Source: Candidatus Gastranaerophilales bacterium
GTDB taxonomy: Bacteria; Cyanobacteriota; Vampirovibrionia; Gastranaerophilales; Gastranaerophilaceae
DNA length: 64,000 bases
Direction: 5' to 3'
Assembly (NCBI GenBank): GCA_944327255.1
Contig: CALVHA010000003.1
Span: forward strand, 1 to 64,000
Shown: one piece after another, positions 16,302 to 26,075 of the stretch
How positions within the stretch are numbered: the first letter of the stretch is position 1
Layout: each line of letters starts with the position of its first letter
Notes under the pieces: model-generated
The model's database searches: none
What the model was told of the DNA's origin: nothing
Seen by the model: only the letters and a program-made list of their open reading frames with translations
Program-made: the position numbers and the translations under genes

Positions 16302-17780
16302 TTAAATTTTATTCGGAGATTTTAGAGCTTTTTTCACTCTTCTTAAGGTTCTTTCTTTCCCAAGAATTGCCAAGATAGCAGTCATATCTGCACCACAGGT
16401 TCTTCCTGTTACTGCTGCGCGGACTGCCCACATCGTAACTTTTGGTTTAATTCCTTTTTCTTTATATTCTCCTCTAAATACTTCCAACTTGTGGTGCAAG
16501 TTTTCTTCTTCAAATTCCCATCCTTGAGCTTGTCGTGCAAACTCTTCCAAAACATCCTGTGAAACCTCCGTATCTATTACATCTGTCTGAACTTTAGGCT
16601 CAATTTCAACATCTTCCCCAAAGAAGTAAGGAACTGCATCTGTAATATCTGATAATATAGTAAGCGGTTCTCTTGTTACTTCCACCATTCTTGTATATTG
16701 AGCATCTGTTAATTCTGTTAAATCGTATTTTGTTAAATACGGTTTTAACCTTTCTTTTAAATCTTCTATATCCAACATTTTAATATAATGACTGTTCATC
16801 CAATTTAATTTATCATATTCAAAAATTGAGTTTGAAGACGAAACATCATGAATTCTGAAATCTTTAGCAATTTCATCAACAGTTTTAATTTCAACACCAT
16901 CTGAAGGAGACCAACCCAAAAGTGCAACAAAATTAATCAAGGCTTCTGTTAAATATCCTTTTTCAACGAATTCAGATACAGCTGTTGCCCCATGACGTTT
17001 TGATAATTTACTTCTATCAGGTGCCAGTATCATTCCAAGATGTCCAAATTCAGGAACCTCAGCCCCAAGAGCCTCATAAATCAAAATTTGTTTAAATGTA
17101 TTTGAAATATGGTCTTCTCCACGTATAATATGAGAAATTTTCATTAACATATCATCAATTACAACCGCAAAATTATATGTCGGGCTGCCATTGGATTTCA
17201 TAATAACAAAATCTCCAAGCAGACTTGTATCCATATGGAGTTCACCCTTTACCATATCATTGAATTTCAAAATAGAAGTATCATGAAATGCCTTTTGAGC
17301 TTTTGCAATATTAAATCTGATAGCAGGTTTTCTGCCTTCTGCTCTTAATTTTTCCTTTTCTGCGTCTGTTAAATTTTCACATTTTTTAGAATAAACATAC
17401 GGTTTTTTATTTTGGGTTGCCAATTCTTTTTCAGCTTCTAATTCTTCAGGGGTGCAGAAACATTCGTAAGCGAATCCTTTATCCAAAAGAATTTGAGCGT
17501 ATTTAGGATAAATATCAAACCTTTCGGATTGTGTATAAGGACCGTATTCTCCGCCGACATCCGGACCTTCATCCCAATTTAATCCCAAAGCTTTCAAACT
17601 GTCAAAAATATTATCAATATAAGCCTGACTTGTACGCTCGGCATCTGTGTCTTCAATTCTTAATATAAATTTGCCGTTATTTTTTTTAGCATACAAATAA
17701 TTAAACAAAGCCGTTCTTGCTGTACCGATATGTAAGTTCCCGCTTGGTGACGGTGCTATTCTCACTCTTACTTCTGACAT
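16302..17780 (-). CDS. gltX: Glutamyl-tRNA synthetase
   Basis: The class I synthetase of 492 residues has the HIGH-type motif SPSGNLHIGTART near the N-terminus and the KMSKS-type motif DRSKLSKRHGA. It attaches glutamate to tRNA(Glu) in the cytoplasm. The chosen ATG at 17780 gives MSEVRVRIAPSP, the normal family start, with AAGGA upstream. An open frame continues 22 codons further but has no homology. Nothing suggests whether it is discriminating or also charges tRNA(Gln). It is a single-gene unit. Confidence 0.95.
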   Translation of the reverse strand: MSEVRVRIAPSPSGNLHIGTARTALFNYLYAKKNNGKFILRIEDTDAERTSQAYIDNIFDSLKALGLNWDEGPDVGGEYGPYTQSERFDIYPKYAQILLDKGFAYECFCTPEELEAEKELATQNKKPYVYSKKCENLTDAEKEKLRAEGRKPAIRFNIAKAQKAFHDTSILKFNDMVKGELHMDTSLLGDFVIMKSNGSPTYNFAVVIDDMLMKISHIIRGEDHISNTFKQILIYEALGAEVPEFGHLGMILAPDRSKLSKRHGATAVSEFVEKGYLTEALINFVALLGWSPSDGVEIKTVDEIAKDFRIHDVSSSNSIFEYDKLNWMNSHYIKMLDIEDLKERLKPYLTKYDLTELTDAQYTRMVEVTREPLTILSDITDAVPYFFGEDVEIEPKVQTDVIDTEVSQDVLEEFARQAQGWEFEEENLHHKLEVFRGEYKEKGIKPKVTMWAVRAAVTGRTCGADMTAILAILGKERTLRRVKKALKSPNKI

Positions 17781-18042
17781 AATTCCTTCTTTCTTTTTTA
17801 AGATGTAAGTTTTTGCCGAATATTTCAGCGTTGTACTTTTCAGCAAGAGTGTTTAAGGGTATAAGATTTTAAATATTTTTTATAAATTCCTCTTGCATTT
17901 TTCAGGTTAGCACGAGCACATTTTGATTTCAATATATCATGTCGATTTGTAAAATTTGTTTTTATTTATTTAAACACTATGGGATCTCATTTCTTTAAGG
18001 ATTTATTATTTTAACATAAGACGGGGTTAATTTTTATAAACT

Positions 18043-18097
18043 GAATTCTTAATTTTTCCTTAAGGAATTCTTAAATTTGTTAAAACTGTTATATAAA
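18043..18097 (+). promoter_or_regulatory. groESL promoter region with a 22-nt-phased direct repeat
   Basis: The 359-base gap 17781-18139 holds no gene. GAATTCTTAATTTTT (18043-18057) recurs as GAATTCTTAAATTTG (18065-18079), 22 nt apart, about two helical turns. A promoter-like TTCTTA (18068-18073), 18 nt and TATAAA (18092-18097) overlaps the second copy. A heat-shock operator is possible. No CIRCE element (TTAGCACTC inverted repeat) is present. Confidence 0.35.
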
Positions 18098-18139
18098 TAA
18101 TATTGTAAATAAAAGTTTATAAAAAGAAGGAGAAAAAAT

Positions 18140-20109
<1,970 letters not shown>

Positions 20110-20138
20110 TAAACCGTTTATAATAAATAATATAAAAA

Positions 20139-20176
20139 AAAACAAGACCGGATAAATTATCTGGCCTTGTTTTTTA
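20139..20176 (+). terminator. Rho-independent terminator of groESL
   Basis: AACAAG-CCGGATAA pairs with TTATCTGG-CTTGTT, preceded by A and followed by six T. Confidence 0.85.
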
Positions 20177-20302
20177 GCTTTTATTGTTCATTATGACGAT
20201 CAGTATCACTTCACTTGGAATACCGACAGGCATCATGCAAAAAAGTATATCATTTAATAATTAATATTTTGGCTTCACTCTTGAGATAACTTTGAAGCTA
20301 CA

Positions 20303-20755
20303 TTATTTATCTTCTTTCATTTTAGTAAACCAGCCTTCATCCATAGACATTACTCTGCTTACATCTACAAATTCGACTTTGTCATTTGGGTCAGTCGTAA
20401 TAGTTCCTTTTTGCTCAGGAGTTTTGTGTGCAACCCTCACAATATCATCTCCGCCAGATTCAACATTTACCGTAGGCTCATCGCAGTTAAACAGGTGATA
20501 ATATTCCGATTTTTCTGTTCCTTCTATAGTCAGGCCTTTGATATTTGAAAAACCTGTACCGTCACGCCCCGTTCCCATGTCACGTCCCGTGCGGACAGAA
20601 GCACGCGGATTATCCTGATCTTTAAAAGTTAATTTCGTACCATCTTTTAAGAATACACAGTTTAATTTTTCACCATTTTTATAAACCACTGATGATTTTG
20701 CAACATCTGCCGAATCAAATTGTACATTGCCTATTTTAATCTTGTCTATCGTCAT
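20303..20755 (-). CDS. Hypothetical protein, 150 aa
   Basis: No domain is recognised. The product is beta-rich and acidic with a glycine/arginine patch (TGRDMGTGRDGTGF) and no signal peptide. The start is set at the second ATG because AAAGGAG lies 6 nt before it. It is 33 nt downstream of the 734-residue repeat protein on the same strand, so co-transcription is likely. The KNGEKLN and FLKDGTKL segments resemble single repeat units of its neighbours. Confidence 0.6.
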   Translation of the reverse strand: MTIDKIKIGNVQFDSADVAKSSVVYKNGEKLNCVFLKDGTKLTFKDQDNPRASVRTGRDMGTGRDGTGFSNIKGLTIEGTEKSEYYHLFNCDEPTVNVESGGDDIVRVAHKTPEQKGTITTDPNDKVEFVDVSRVMSMDEGWFTKMKEDK

Positions 20756-20788
20756 ATACATCTCCTTTCATTTTTTTTTGTGTATTAA

Positions 20789-22993
20789 TTAATAGTCTCC
20801 GCGCCAATCTCCGGCAGAAACAGTCCGATGAGAACCGGTCAAATTATTGAATGCTTCAAATATAAAATCATATCCTCTTAAAGTTCCAGAAGCATCGTAT
20901 TTGGTAAGCTTATATGAGCCGACTTCTTTAAAAGAACCATCGTCTTGTTTTTGTGAATAAACAACCATTAAATTGCCGTCTGAACCAAGCGTAACTTTCA
21001 TTTTATAATTGCCGTCATCGGAAATTTTTTCACCGGTTCCCTCAGTTATATCGCTTGTCAAATCTTTCGGAAGCTTAAGTTCTTCTCTGAATTCATCAAT
21101 ATTTCTCCAATGGCCACCGAGTGCATCTGCCGCAAATGCTTCCGGCGTCGTTGGTGCATCATGGGAATTCTCAGAAGTAACTGTAAGCTCCTTATAATCC
21201 TCATTTTGCTGATATGTATAAGTTTCGAAAGCACCGTTTTCACCTTTGACTTCAATTGTACCGTATGCCAAGTTTCCGTCAGCATCATATGAATGTTTTT
21301 GAGTAATATTGCCCTTTCTGTATTCACATGTCTTTGAATATTCATCAAGAACAAAAGACTCGCCAGTTTGTTCATTGTAGTATAATACTCCGCCGTTCAT
21401 TGTCATAGTATCAGGATCTTTCTTAAATCCTGCTTTTAATAAATCTGCTTCTGCCGGCATTTTGGAATCTACAATTTTCATAGGAGAATCCTTAACAAAT
21501 TTAAACTGTAATTCTCCAGGTTTTGCCATATCTCCATCATAAAAATCATCAAATCTTTCACCGTCAACAAACGCTATTTTTTCTATAGAGCCGTCAGCAA
21601 AATAATTCCTACGTATTTCAATTTCTTTACCCGTATTAACACCAAGTTTAAATGTAGATTCACTTATAACATGTCCTTGACTGTCGACTGTCCGTGTAAA
21701 ACCAGGTTTTCCATCTTCACGAAAATCTGTCTTTGTTATAGTTCCATCAGAATTTTGTTTGTACATATACTGTTCTTTTCCGACATTTCCAGAAATAGAC
21801 TCTATGCCATCAATAACAGTAAACGACCCATCCTGATTTTCTTTTATAGTACGTGTGTCAGTGACAGTCTTACCATCAATATTGTACATATACGTGATGG
21901 TTTTACTTCCATCATCATTAATTGTTGTTGTTTGATTTGTTATATGGAAATTTCTTTTAAGAGGAGTTTCGTTCTCAACAGTACTCATAATGTTTTCAAG
22001 CATATTCCCATGACCGGTCGATTGCAAGAATGAGTCAACCGAATCACTCATCGTCATTTGGGCAACATGCTCTAATCTCTGTTCATCTGCCTCCGCTGCA
22101 GGCTTGAAACCTGCATCTTGTATAATTTGCTGTACAACCTTAGTTGTTTCACTTGACTGTAAAACAGGTTTACCAGCTTCATATTTATACTTATATTGTA
22201 TTGAACTGCCATCATCCTGTATTAAGCTTATACTGCCTTGAACAGGGTTTCCATCCTTATCATATATAACTTCACTTGATTTGCCTTTTCCATCTGAATA
22301 TTGAACCGCTGTTCCACCAGAGACTATAAATTGTGCATCGAAATCAGAAATCCTTACAGTTTCACCTTTTTCATTCTGGTAAGTTCTGCCACCATTCATA
22401 TCCATTATATAAGTCAGCCCATTTTCATCTTGCTTACCAATAGTTATTTTTTGTCCACCCGGCAAAGTTTGAGCAGCATCTGCTTTCAACCCAAAACCGC
22501 CTGATTTTAAATCATCCGCAGTAGGAACAGACTCTGTAAATTTTACATCTTTCATAGCTTGTTCCAAATCTGTCTGTTTATGCTGGATAGCCTGCTTCTG
22601 TGTTTCATTGGTCTGATCTGTTATAGTCGTAGTATAGAATTCTTCATCTGCTGCTGGTATAGGAAGCGTTGGTTTAGCTGTTACATCCTGTGGCTTAGCA
22701 CTTTCCTCGTTACCTGTAAAAGATTTGTACATGTTTTCCCAATTATTCCAGTCAACTTTACCAGTATCTTTTTTAGTATCGTAATAACGGAAGCTTTTTG
22801 CCGCATTATCAACACTAATATTCCATTTAATTTTATTTCCGTTACTACCAGTATGGTTTATAAAACCATTCCAAACACTGGCACTTATTTTCCCGTCTTT
22901 TTTACCATCAGCAGAATCAAGCTGTTCTGCTAATTTACGGTTCCATTGGGTATTGTTTCCTCCGGAAACTCCACCGACGTCGCCATTATACAT
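20789..22993 (-). CDS. Large repeat protein with EF-hand-like loops, 734 aa
   Basis: The N-terminus has two calcium-loop-like stretches, ADGKKDGKISASVW and YDTKKDTGKVDW. The remainder is made of loose beta repeats of the type YxxDGxxx(K/T)T, for example DGSKTITYMYNIDGKTVTD and YKQNSDGTITKTDF. No signal peptide or membrane segment is visible, so location is uncertain. AGGAGG lies 8 nt before the ATG. Upstream, at 23067-23096, is a pentanucleotide repeat that could affect expression. Function is unknown. Confidence 0.7.
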   Translation of the reverse strand: MYNGDVGGVSGGNNTQWNRKLAEQLDSADGKKDGKISASVWNGFINHTGSNGNKIKWNISVDNAAKSFRYYDTKKDTGKVDWNNWENMYKSFTGNEESAKPQDVTAKPTLPIPAADEEFYTTTITDQTNETQKQAIQHKQTDLEQAMKDVKFTESVPTADDLKSGGFGLKADAAQTLPGGQKITIGKQDENGLTYIMDMNGGRTYQNEKGETVRISDFDAQFIVSGGTAVQYSDGKGKSSEVIYDKDGNPVQGSISLIQDDGSSIQYKYKYEAGKPVLQSSETTKVVQQIIQDAGFKPAAEADEQRLEHVAQMTMSDSVDSFLQSTGHGNMLENIMSTVENETPLKRNFHITNQTTTINDDGSKTITYMYNIDGKTVTDTRTIKENQDGSFTVIDGIESISGNVGKEQYMYKQNSDGTITKTDFREDGKPGFTRTVDSQGHVISESTFKLGVNTGKEIEIRRNYFADGSIEKIAFVDGERFDDFYDGDMAKPGELQFKFVKDSPMKIVDSKMPAEADLLKAGFKKDPDTMTMNGGVLYYNEQTGESFVLDEYSKTCEYRKGNITQKHSYDADGNLAYGTIEVKGENGAFETYTYQQNEDYKELTVTSENSHDAPTTPEAFAADALGGHWRNIDEFREELKLPKDLTSDITEGTGEKISDDGNYKMKVTLGSDGNLMVVYSQKQDDGSFKEVGSYKLTKYDASGTLRGYDFIFEAFNNLTGSHRTVSAGDWRGDY

Positions 22994-23066
22994 AGTTTAT
23001 ACCTCCTCTGTTAATACTTACTAATATATAAACGGAAATGTTCGAAAATAATTGACAATACTCCCT

Positions 23067-23096
23067 CCTATCCTATCCTATCCTATCCTATCCTAT
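23067..23096. repeat. Pentanucleotide tandem repeat, six copies of CCTAT
   Basis: Six uninterrupted copies of CCTAT (ATAGG on the - strand) lie 74-103 nt before the ATG of the 734-residue protein. Repeats with 5-nt units change length by slippage, so they can alter promoter spacing between cells. Confidence 0.9.
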
Positions 23097-23156
23097 GAGG
23101 CATTATAACTGCGTTTTAGCCTTTTTTAAATTTGATTTTACATTTCGTTACAATAT

Positions 23157-23196
23157 ATAAAACCGATACCGGTTTTAACCAATATCGGTTTTATAA
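23157..23196 (-). terminator. Terminator-like hairpin
   Basis: AAAACCGATA and TATCGGTTTT form a 10-bp stem around 14 nt, with T/A-rich flanks. It lies 22 nt behind the stop of the 23214 gene on the - strand. Confidence 0.65.
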
Positions 23197-23213
23197 TACT
23201 TTATATTAAATTA

Positions 23214-24674
23214 CTATTCTTCTATTTTATTGCCGTCTTTATCACAGTCATATAAAGGATTTCCGTCAGCATCAAGTAATTGATATTTATGTTTAGCATA
23301 TTCTCGTACATAAGTACCATTGTCTAATTCCTTTATATCATTAGCGCCGACATTTAACTCAAACATGCTCTTAAGTTTGCCATTTTCCCATTTCAGTTCA
23401 ATATAATCAATTATCTGACCATTTTCATCAAAATATGATACTTTAGTTCTTTTACCAGTAATTCGATCAAAATAAGTAGTCACATCATTTATTCCATCTT
23501 TTTTATGTATGTACTCAGTTCTTTTTCCTGTTTCTGGATCATAAATCACTGTATAACCATTTAATTGATCTTTTGCATAAACTGATTTAATTTTATTACC
23601 TGTTGTATCGTCATAATAGTGAATTTCAGTATTTTGACCATCTTTAAAAACAGAACTTTCCTGCAATTGTTCGGTTTCAGGATTATATCTGTTTATCAAG
23701 GAACTTTTACCTGTATTATCAAATTCCATATATATTCTCTTCTTACCTGTTTCAGGAGAATATAATATGGTATAATCATTTTTACCATCAGCAAAATGAG
23801 TATATTCAGCTTTTTTCCCTGTTTCAGGATCATAGTAATAAGTTCCACTGTTTACACCATTTTCAAACATATAAGTTGCAACAAGTTTACCAGTTTTTGA
23901 ATCAAATTGCTCCATTTCAGTAACAACACCATTTTCATCATATTTTGTATTTGATACTTTATTTCCAGTAACTTCATCGTAACTTACTGACGAAATAGTC
24001 ACACCATTATTAGCTGAGTGTGAAGCAATAATTTTCCCAGTATTTCGATCATATTGTTCAATTAAAGTACTGTTTCCGTTTCCATCAAATTCAGTATATT
24101 GAGTTTTATTCCCAGTCTCTACATCATAATGTGTTACATTTTTAAAATTACCATTTTCATCATAAGTATCCTTGGATACCAGCTTATCATTTGAGTCATA
24201 TTTGTATGCAATCTTACCTGTAGATTTTCCATCGGCTCCAGTTAATAACTCCTGAATATTTAATCCTTTAGAATTTACTCTTATTTCTCTTGTACTTCCA
24301 TCTTCATTAACAAGTGTTTCCCAGTATGCACCATCACTTGCAACACTGGTAATCTGTCCACCGTTAGCAGACTTCATTTCTACTAAATTCCCTGTAACAT
24401 CTTTCTGATAATATTTCTTTGTAGTTTCATCATAAAAAATATTGGCATTTAATGTTGGTTTAAGCTTATCTTGTTGTTGCTGTTTGGATTTAATAGATAA
24501 TCCCATTGTTTCATACATATTTTCACTTTTTGCATTTTCGGCTTTTGCCTGTAAATCTTTCATATACAAACTCTGTGCATATAAGTTTGTATTTTTTCCG
24601 CTTGCTGCCAAATTACTACGTTTCTTTGCAGCCTCTGTTGACATAAACTGTACCCCAGAAATTTCTAATCCCAT
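23214..24674 (-). CDS. Tyrosine/glycine repeat protein, DUF2963-like, 486 aa
   Basis: From about residue 140 the protein is a tandem array of units of 18-25 residues with the pattern YD-x-x-TGK-K-x-x-x-T-x-Y-D-x-x-G. Examples are YDVETGNKTQYTEFDGNG, YDPETGKKAEYTHFADG and FDRITGKRTKVSYFDENG. This matches what is known as the DUF2963 repeat. The first 100 residues are helical with no repeats. No signal peptide is seen. The start is the second ATG, placed 7 nt after GGAGG. Function is unknown; similar proteins lie at 20789 and 42035. Confidence 0.8.
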   Translation of the reverse strand: MGLEISGVQFMSTEAAKKRSNLAASGKNTNLYAQSLYMKDLQAKAENAKSENMYETMGLSIKSKQQQQDKLKPTLNANIFYDETTKKYYQKDVTGNLVEMKSANGGQITSVASDGAYWETLVNEDGSTREIRVNSKGLNIQELLTGADGKSTGKIAYKYDSNDKLVSKDTYDENGNFKNVTHYDVETGNKTQYTEFDGNGNSTLIEQYDRNTGKIIASHSANNGVTISSVSYDEVTGNKVSNTKYDENGVVTEMEQFDSKTGKLVATYMFENGVNSGTYYYDPETGKKAEYTHFADGKNDYTILYSPETGKKRIYMEFDNTGKSSLINRYNPETEQLQESSVFKDGQNTEIHYYDDTTGNKIKSVYAKDQLNGYTVIYDPETGKRTEYIHKKDGINDVTTYFDRITGKRTKVSYFDENGQIIDYIELKWENGKLKSMFELNVGANDIKELDNGTYVREYAKHKYQLLDADGNPLYDCDKDGNKIEE

Positions 24675-24814
24675 TTTCATTCCTCCGTGTTGTGTGTAAT
24701 AACTAAAATTTTTCCCTATGCTCTTATAAAGTATTTTTGAAATTTAAAATTGCTTTTTTTTTAATATTAAATTAACATTTCGTAATAAATAAAAAAAACA
24801 AACACGGAAAGTCT

Positions 24815-24834
24815 TGTAAAATCTGGATTTTACA
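24815..24834. promoter_or_regulatory. Perfect 20-bp palindrome
   Basis: TGTAAAATC-TG-GATTTTACA is a perfect inverted repeat in the 218-nt gap between the repeat protein and the solute-binding protein genes. It has no T-run, so it is more likely an operator than a terminator. Confidence 0.4.
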
Positions 24835-24892
24835 TGTAATATCTTTTAGAGACCATAATAAAACTTTTCCACCGAAAATCTACTAAATATTG

Positions 24893-26047
24893 CTAATTAA
24901 AAATACGTTCAAACATTGCACTGTATTTATCAAGAATTTCTTTATAATTTATATTTACAGGCGTTGGCTTAGAGGTTTTTATAGTTTCAATAAAAACCTC
25001 AGCATCTTCAGGAGTCTTGCCGTCTAAAAAGTATTTGGAATTTTGCACATCACGTCTTGCAGGAACAATTAGACCACTCTGTGTAAACTTTTCAATAACA
25101 GTTTTAGATGACAAATAATTTACAAGCCTGAAAGCCTCCTCTTTATGCTTAGAATTTTTCGAAACAGCCCATCCTGAAGAATCAAGAGGCACAATACTCC
25201 CTGCATCACCATTAGGAAACCGTGCAACATCCCATCGAAATTCGGCTTCTTCTCTGTATTTTGGAACAAGCCATCTGCCGGAAAGATGCATTCCGAGTTT
25301 CCCCTGTAAAAACAATTGTGCCATTGTTGCACTTGCACTTTCCTCCGCAAGAGGCGCAACATGATATTTTTTTCTTAAATCCGAATAAAACCGGAGTCCT
25401 TTTTGGGTTTGTGGGGTATCAATTATAATATTAGATAAGTCATCTGACAATATTCCGCCACCCTCACTCATCAGGTATGGAAGAAAAAATAATGAATCTT
25501 CTTCAAAACTTATCCCGAAATTACCATCATGTGTAAGTTGTTCTGCTGTTTTAAGAAAATCTTCAAATGCCCATTCTTTTTGAGGATAAGGAACATGATA
25601 TTTATCAAATAAATCTTTATTATAGAAAATTACAAGATTAGAAACATCCCTTGGAACGGCATATAGAGTATCCTTCCAGCTAAGAGATTTTAAAATATTT
25701 TTATCATACTCATCTATCACTACTTTATTTTCAACAGGTTCCAAAACTCCGGCATTTGCATAAACAGGAAGATACAGGTTATTTATAAAAATAACATCAG
25801 GAGGAGTATTTGAAGCAAAAAGAAGATGTATTTTTTGAAAATAATTTTGCGGGATGTGCATAAAATCAATTTTAATATCAGGGTTGTCAGTCTCAAAATC
25901 CCTAAGAACAGGCTTCAAAATATCAATTTCAGATTTAGATCCCCAGCTTGCAAACTGAATTGTTACTCTATCATCTTTTGTTGTACAGCCGCATAAAAAA
26001 CATATCAACGACAGACACACAAAAAAACTTCCAAAAAATTTTCTCAC
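24893..26047 (-). CDS. Extracellular solute-binding lipoprotein, sugar ABC type
   Basis: The 384-residue protein has a lipoprotein signal with lipobox LCGC (cysteine at about 21). The body follows the family 1 binding-protein pattern (MalE/UgpB-like): ITIQFASWG-type first strand, SNTPPDVIFIN, GVLEPV, LFLQGKLGMHLSGRW and WAVSKNSKHKEEAFRLVNYL. It would capture a sugar or glycerophosphodiester outside the inner membrane for an ABC importer. No permease or ATPase gene is adjacent, so it is an orphan. The start codon is GTG with only a weak ribosome site. It lies 28 nt after a membrane-anchored unknown. Confidence 0.88.
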   Translation of the reverse strand: MRKFFGSFFVCLSLICFLCGCTTKDDRVTIQFASWGSKSEIDILKPVLRDFETDNPDIKIDFMHIPQNYFQKIHLLFASNTPPDVIFINNLYLPVYANAGVLEPVENKVVIDEYDKNILKSLSWKDTLYAVPRDVSNLVIFYNKDLFDKYHVPYPQKEWAFEDFLKTAEQLTHDGNFGISFEEDSLFFLPYLMSEGGGILSDDLSNIIIDTPQTQKGLRFYSDLRKKYHVAPLAEESASATMAQLFLQGKLGMHLSGRWLVPKYREEAEFRWDVARFPNGDAGSIVPLDSSGWAVSKNSKHKEEAFRLVNYLSSKTVIEKFTQSGLIVPARRDVQNSKYFLDGKTPEDAEVFIETIKTSKPTPVNINYKEILDKYSAMFERIFN

Positions 26048-26075
26048 ACCGGCACTTCTTCTTTCAGCTTAATTT

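Noticed and set aside
17800..17960. Possible CIRCE half-sites (GAGTGTTTAA and TTAGCACGAGCAC) before groES
   Set aside because: The halves do not form the TTAGCACTC-N9-GAGTGCTAA inverted repeat and are too far from the promoter.
23067..23096. Tandem repeat considered as a short CRISPR-like array
   Set aside because: The unit is 5 nt with no spacers and no cas genes; it is a simple sequence repeat.
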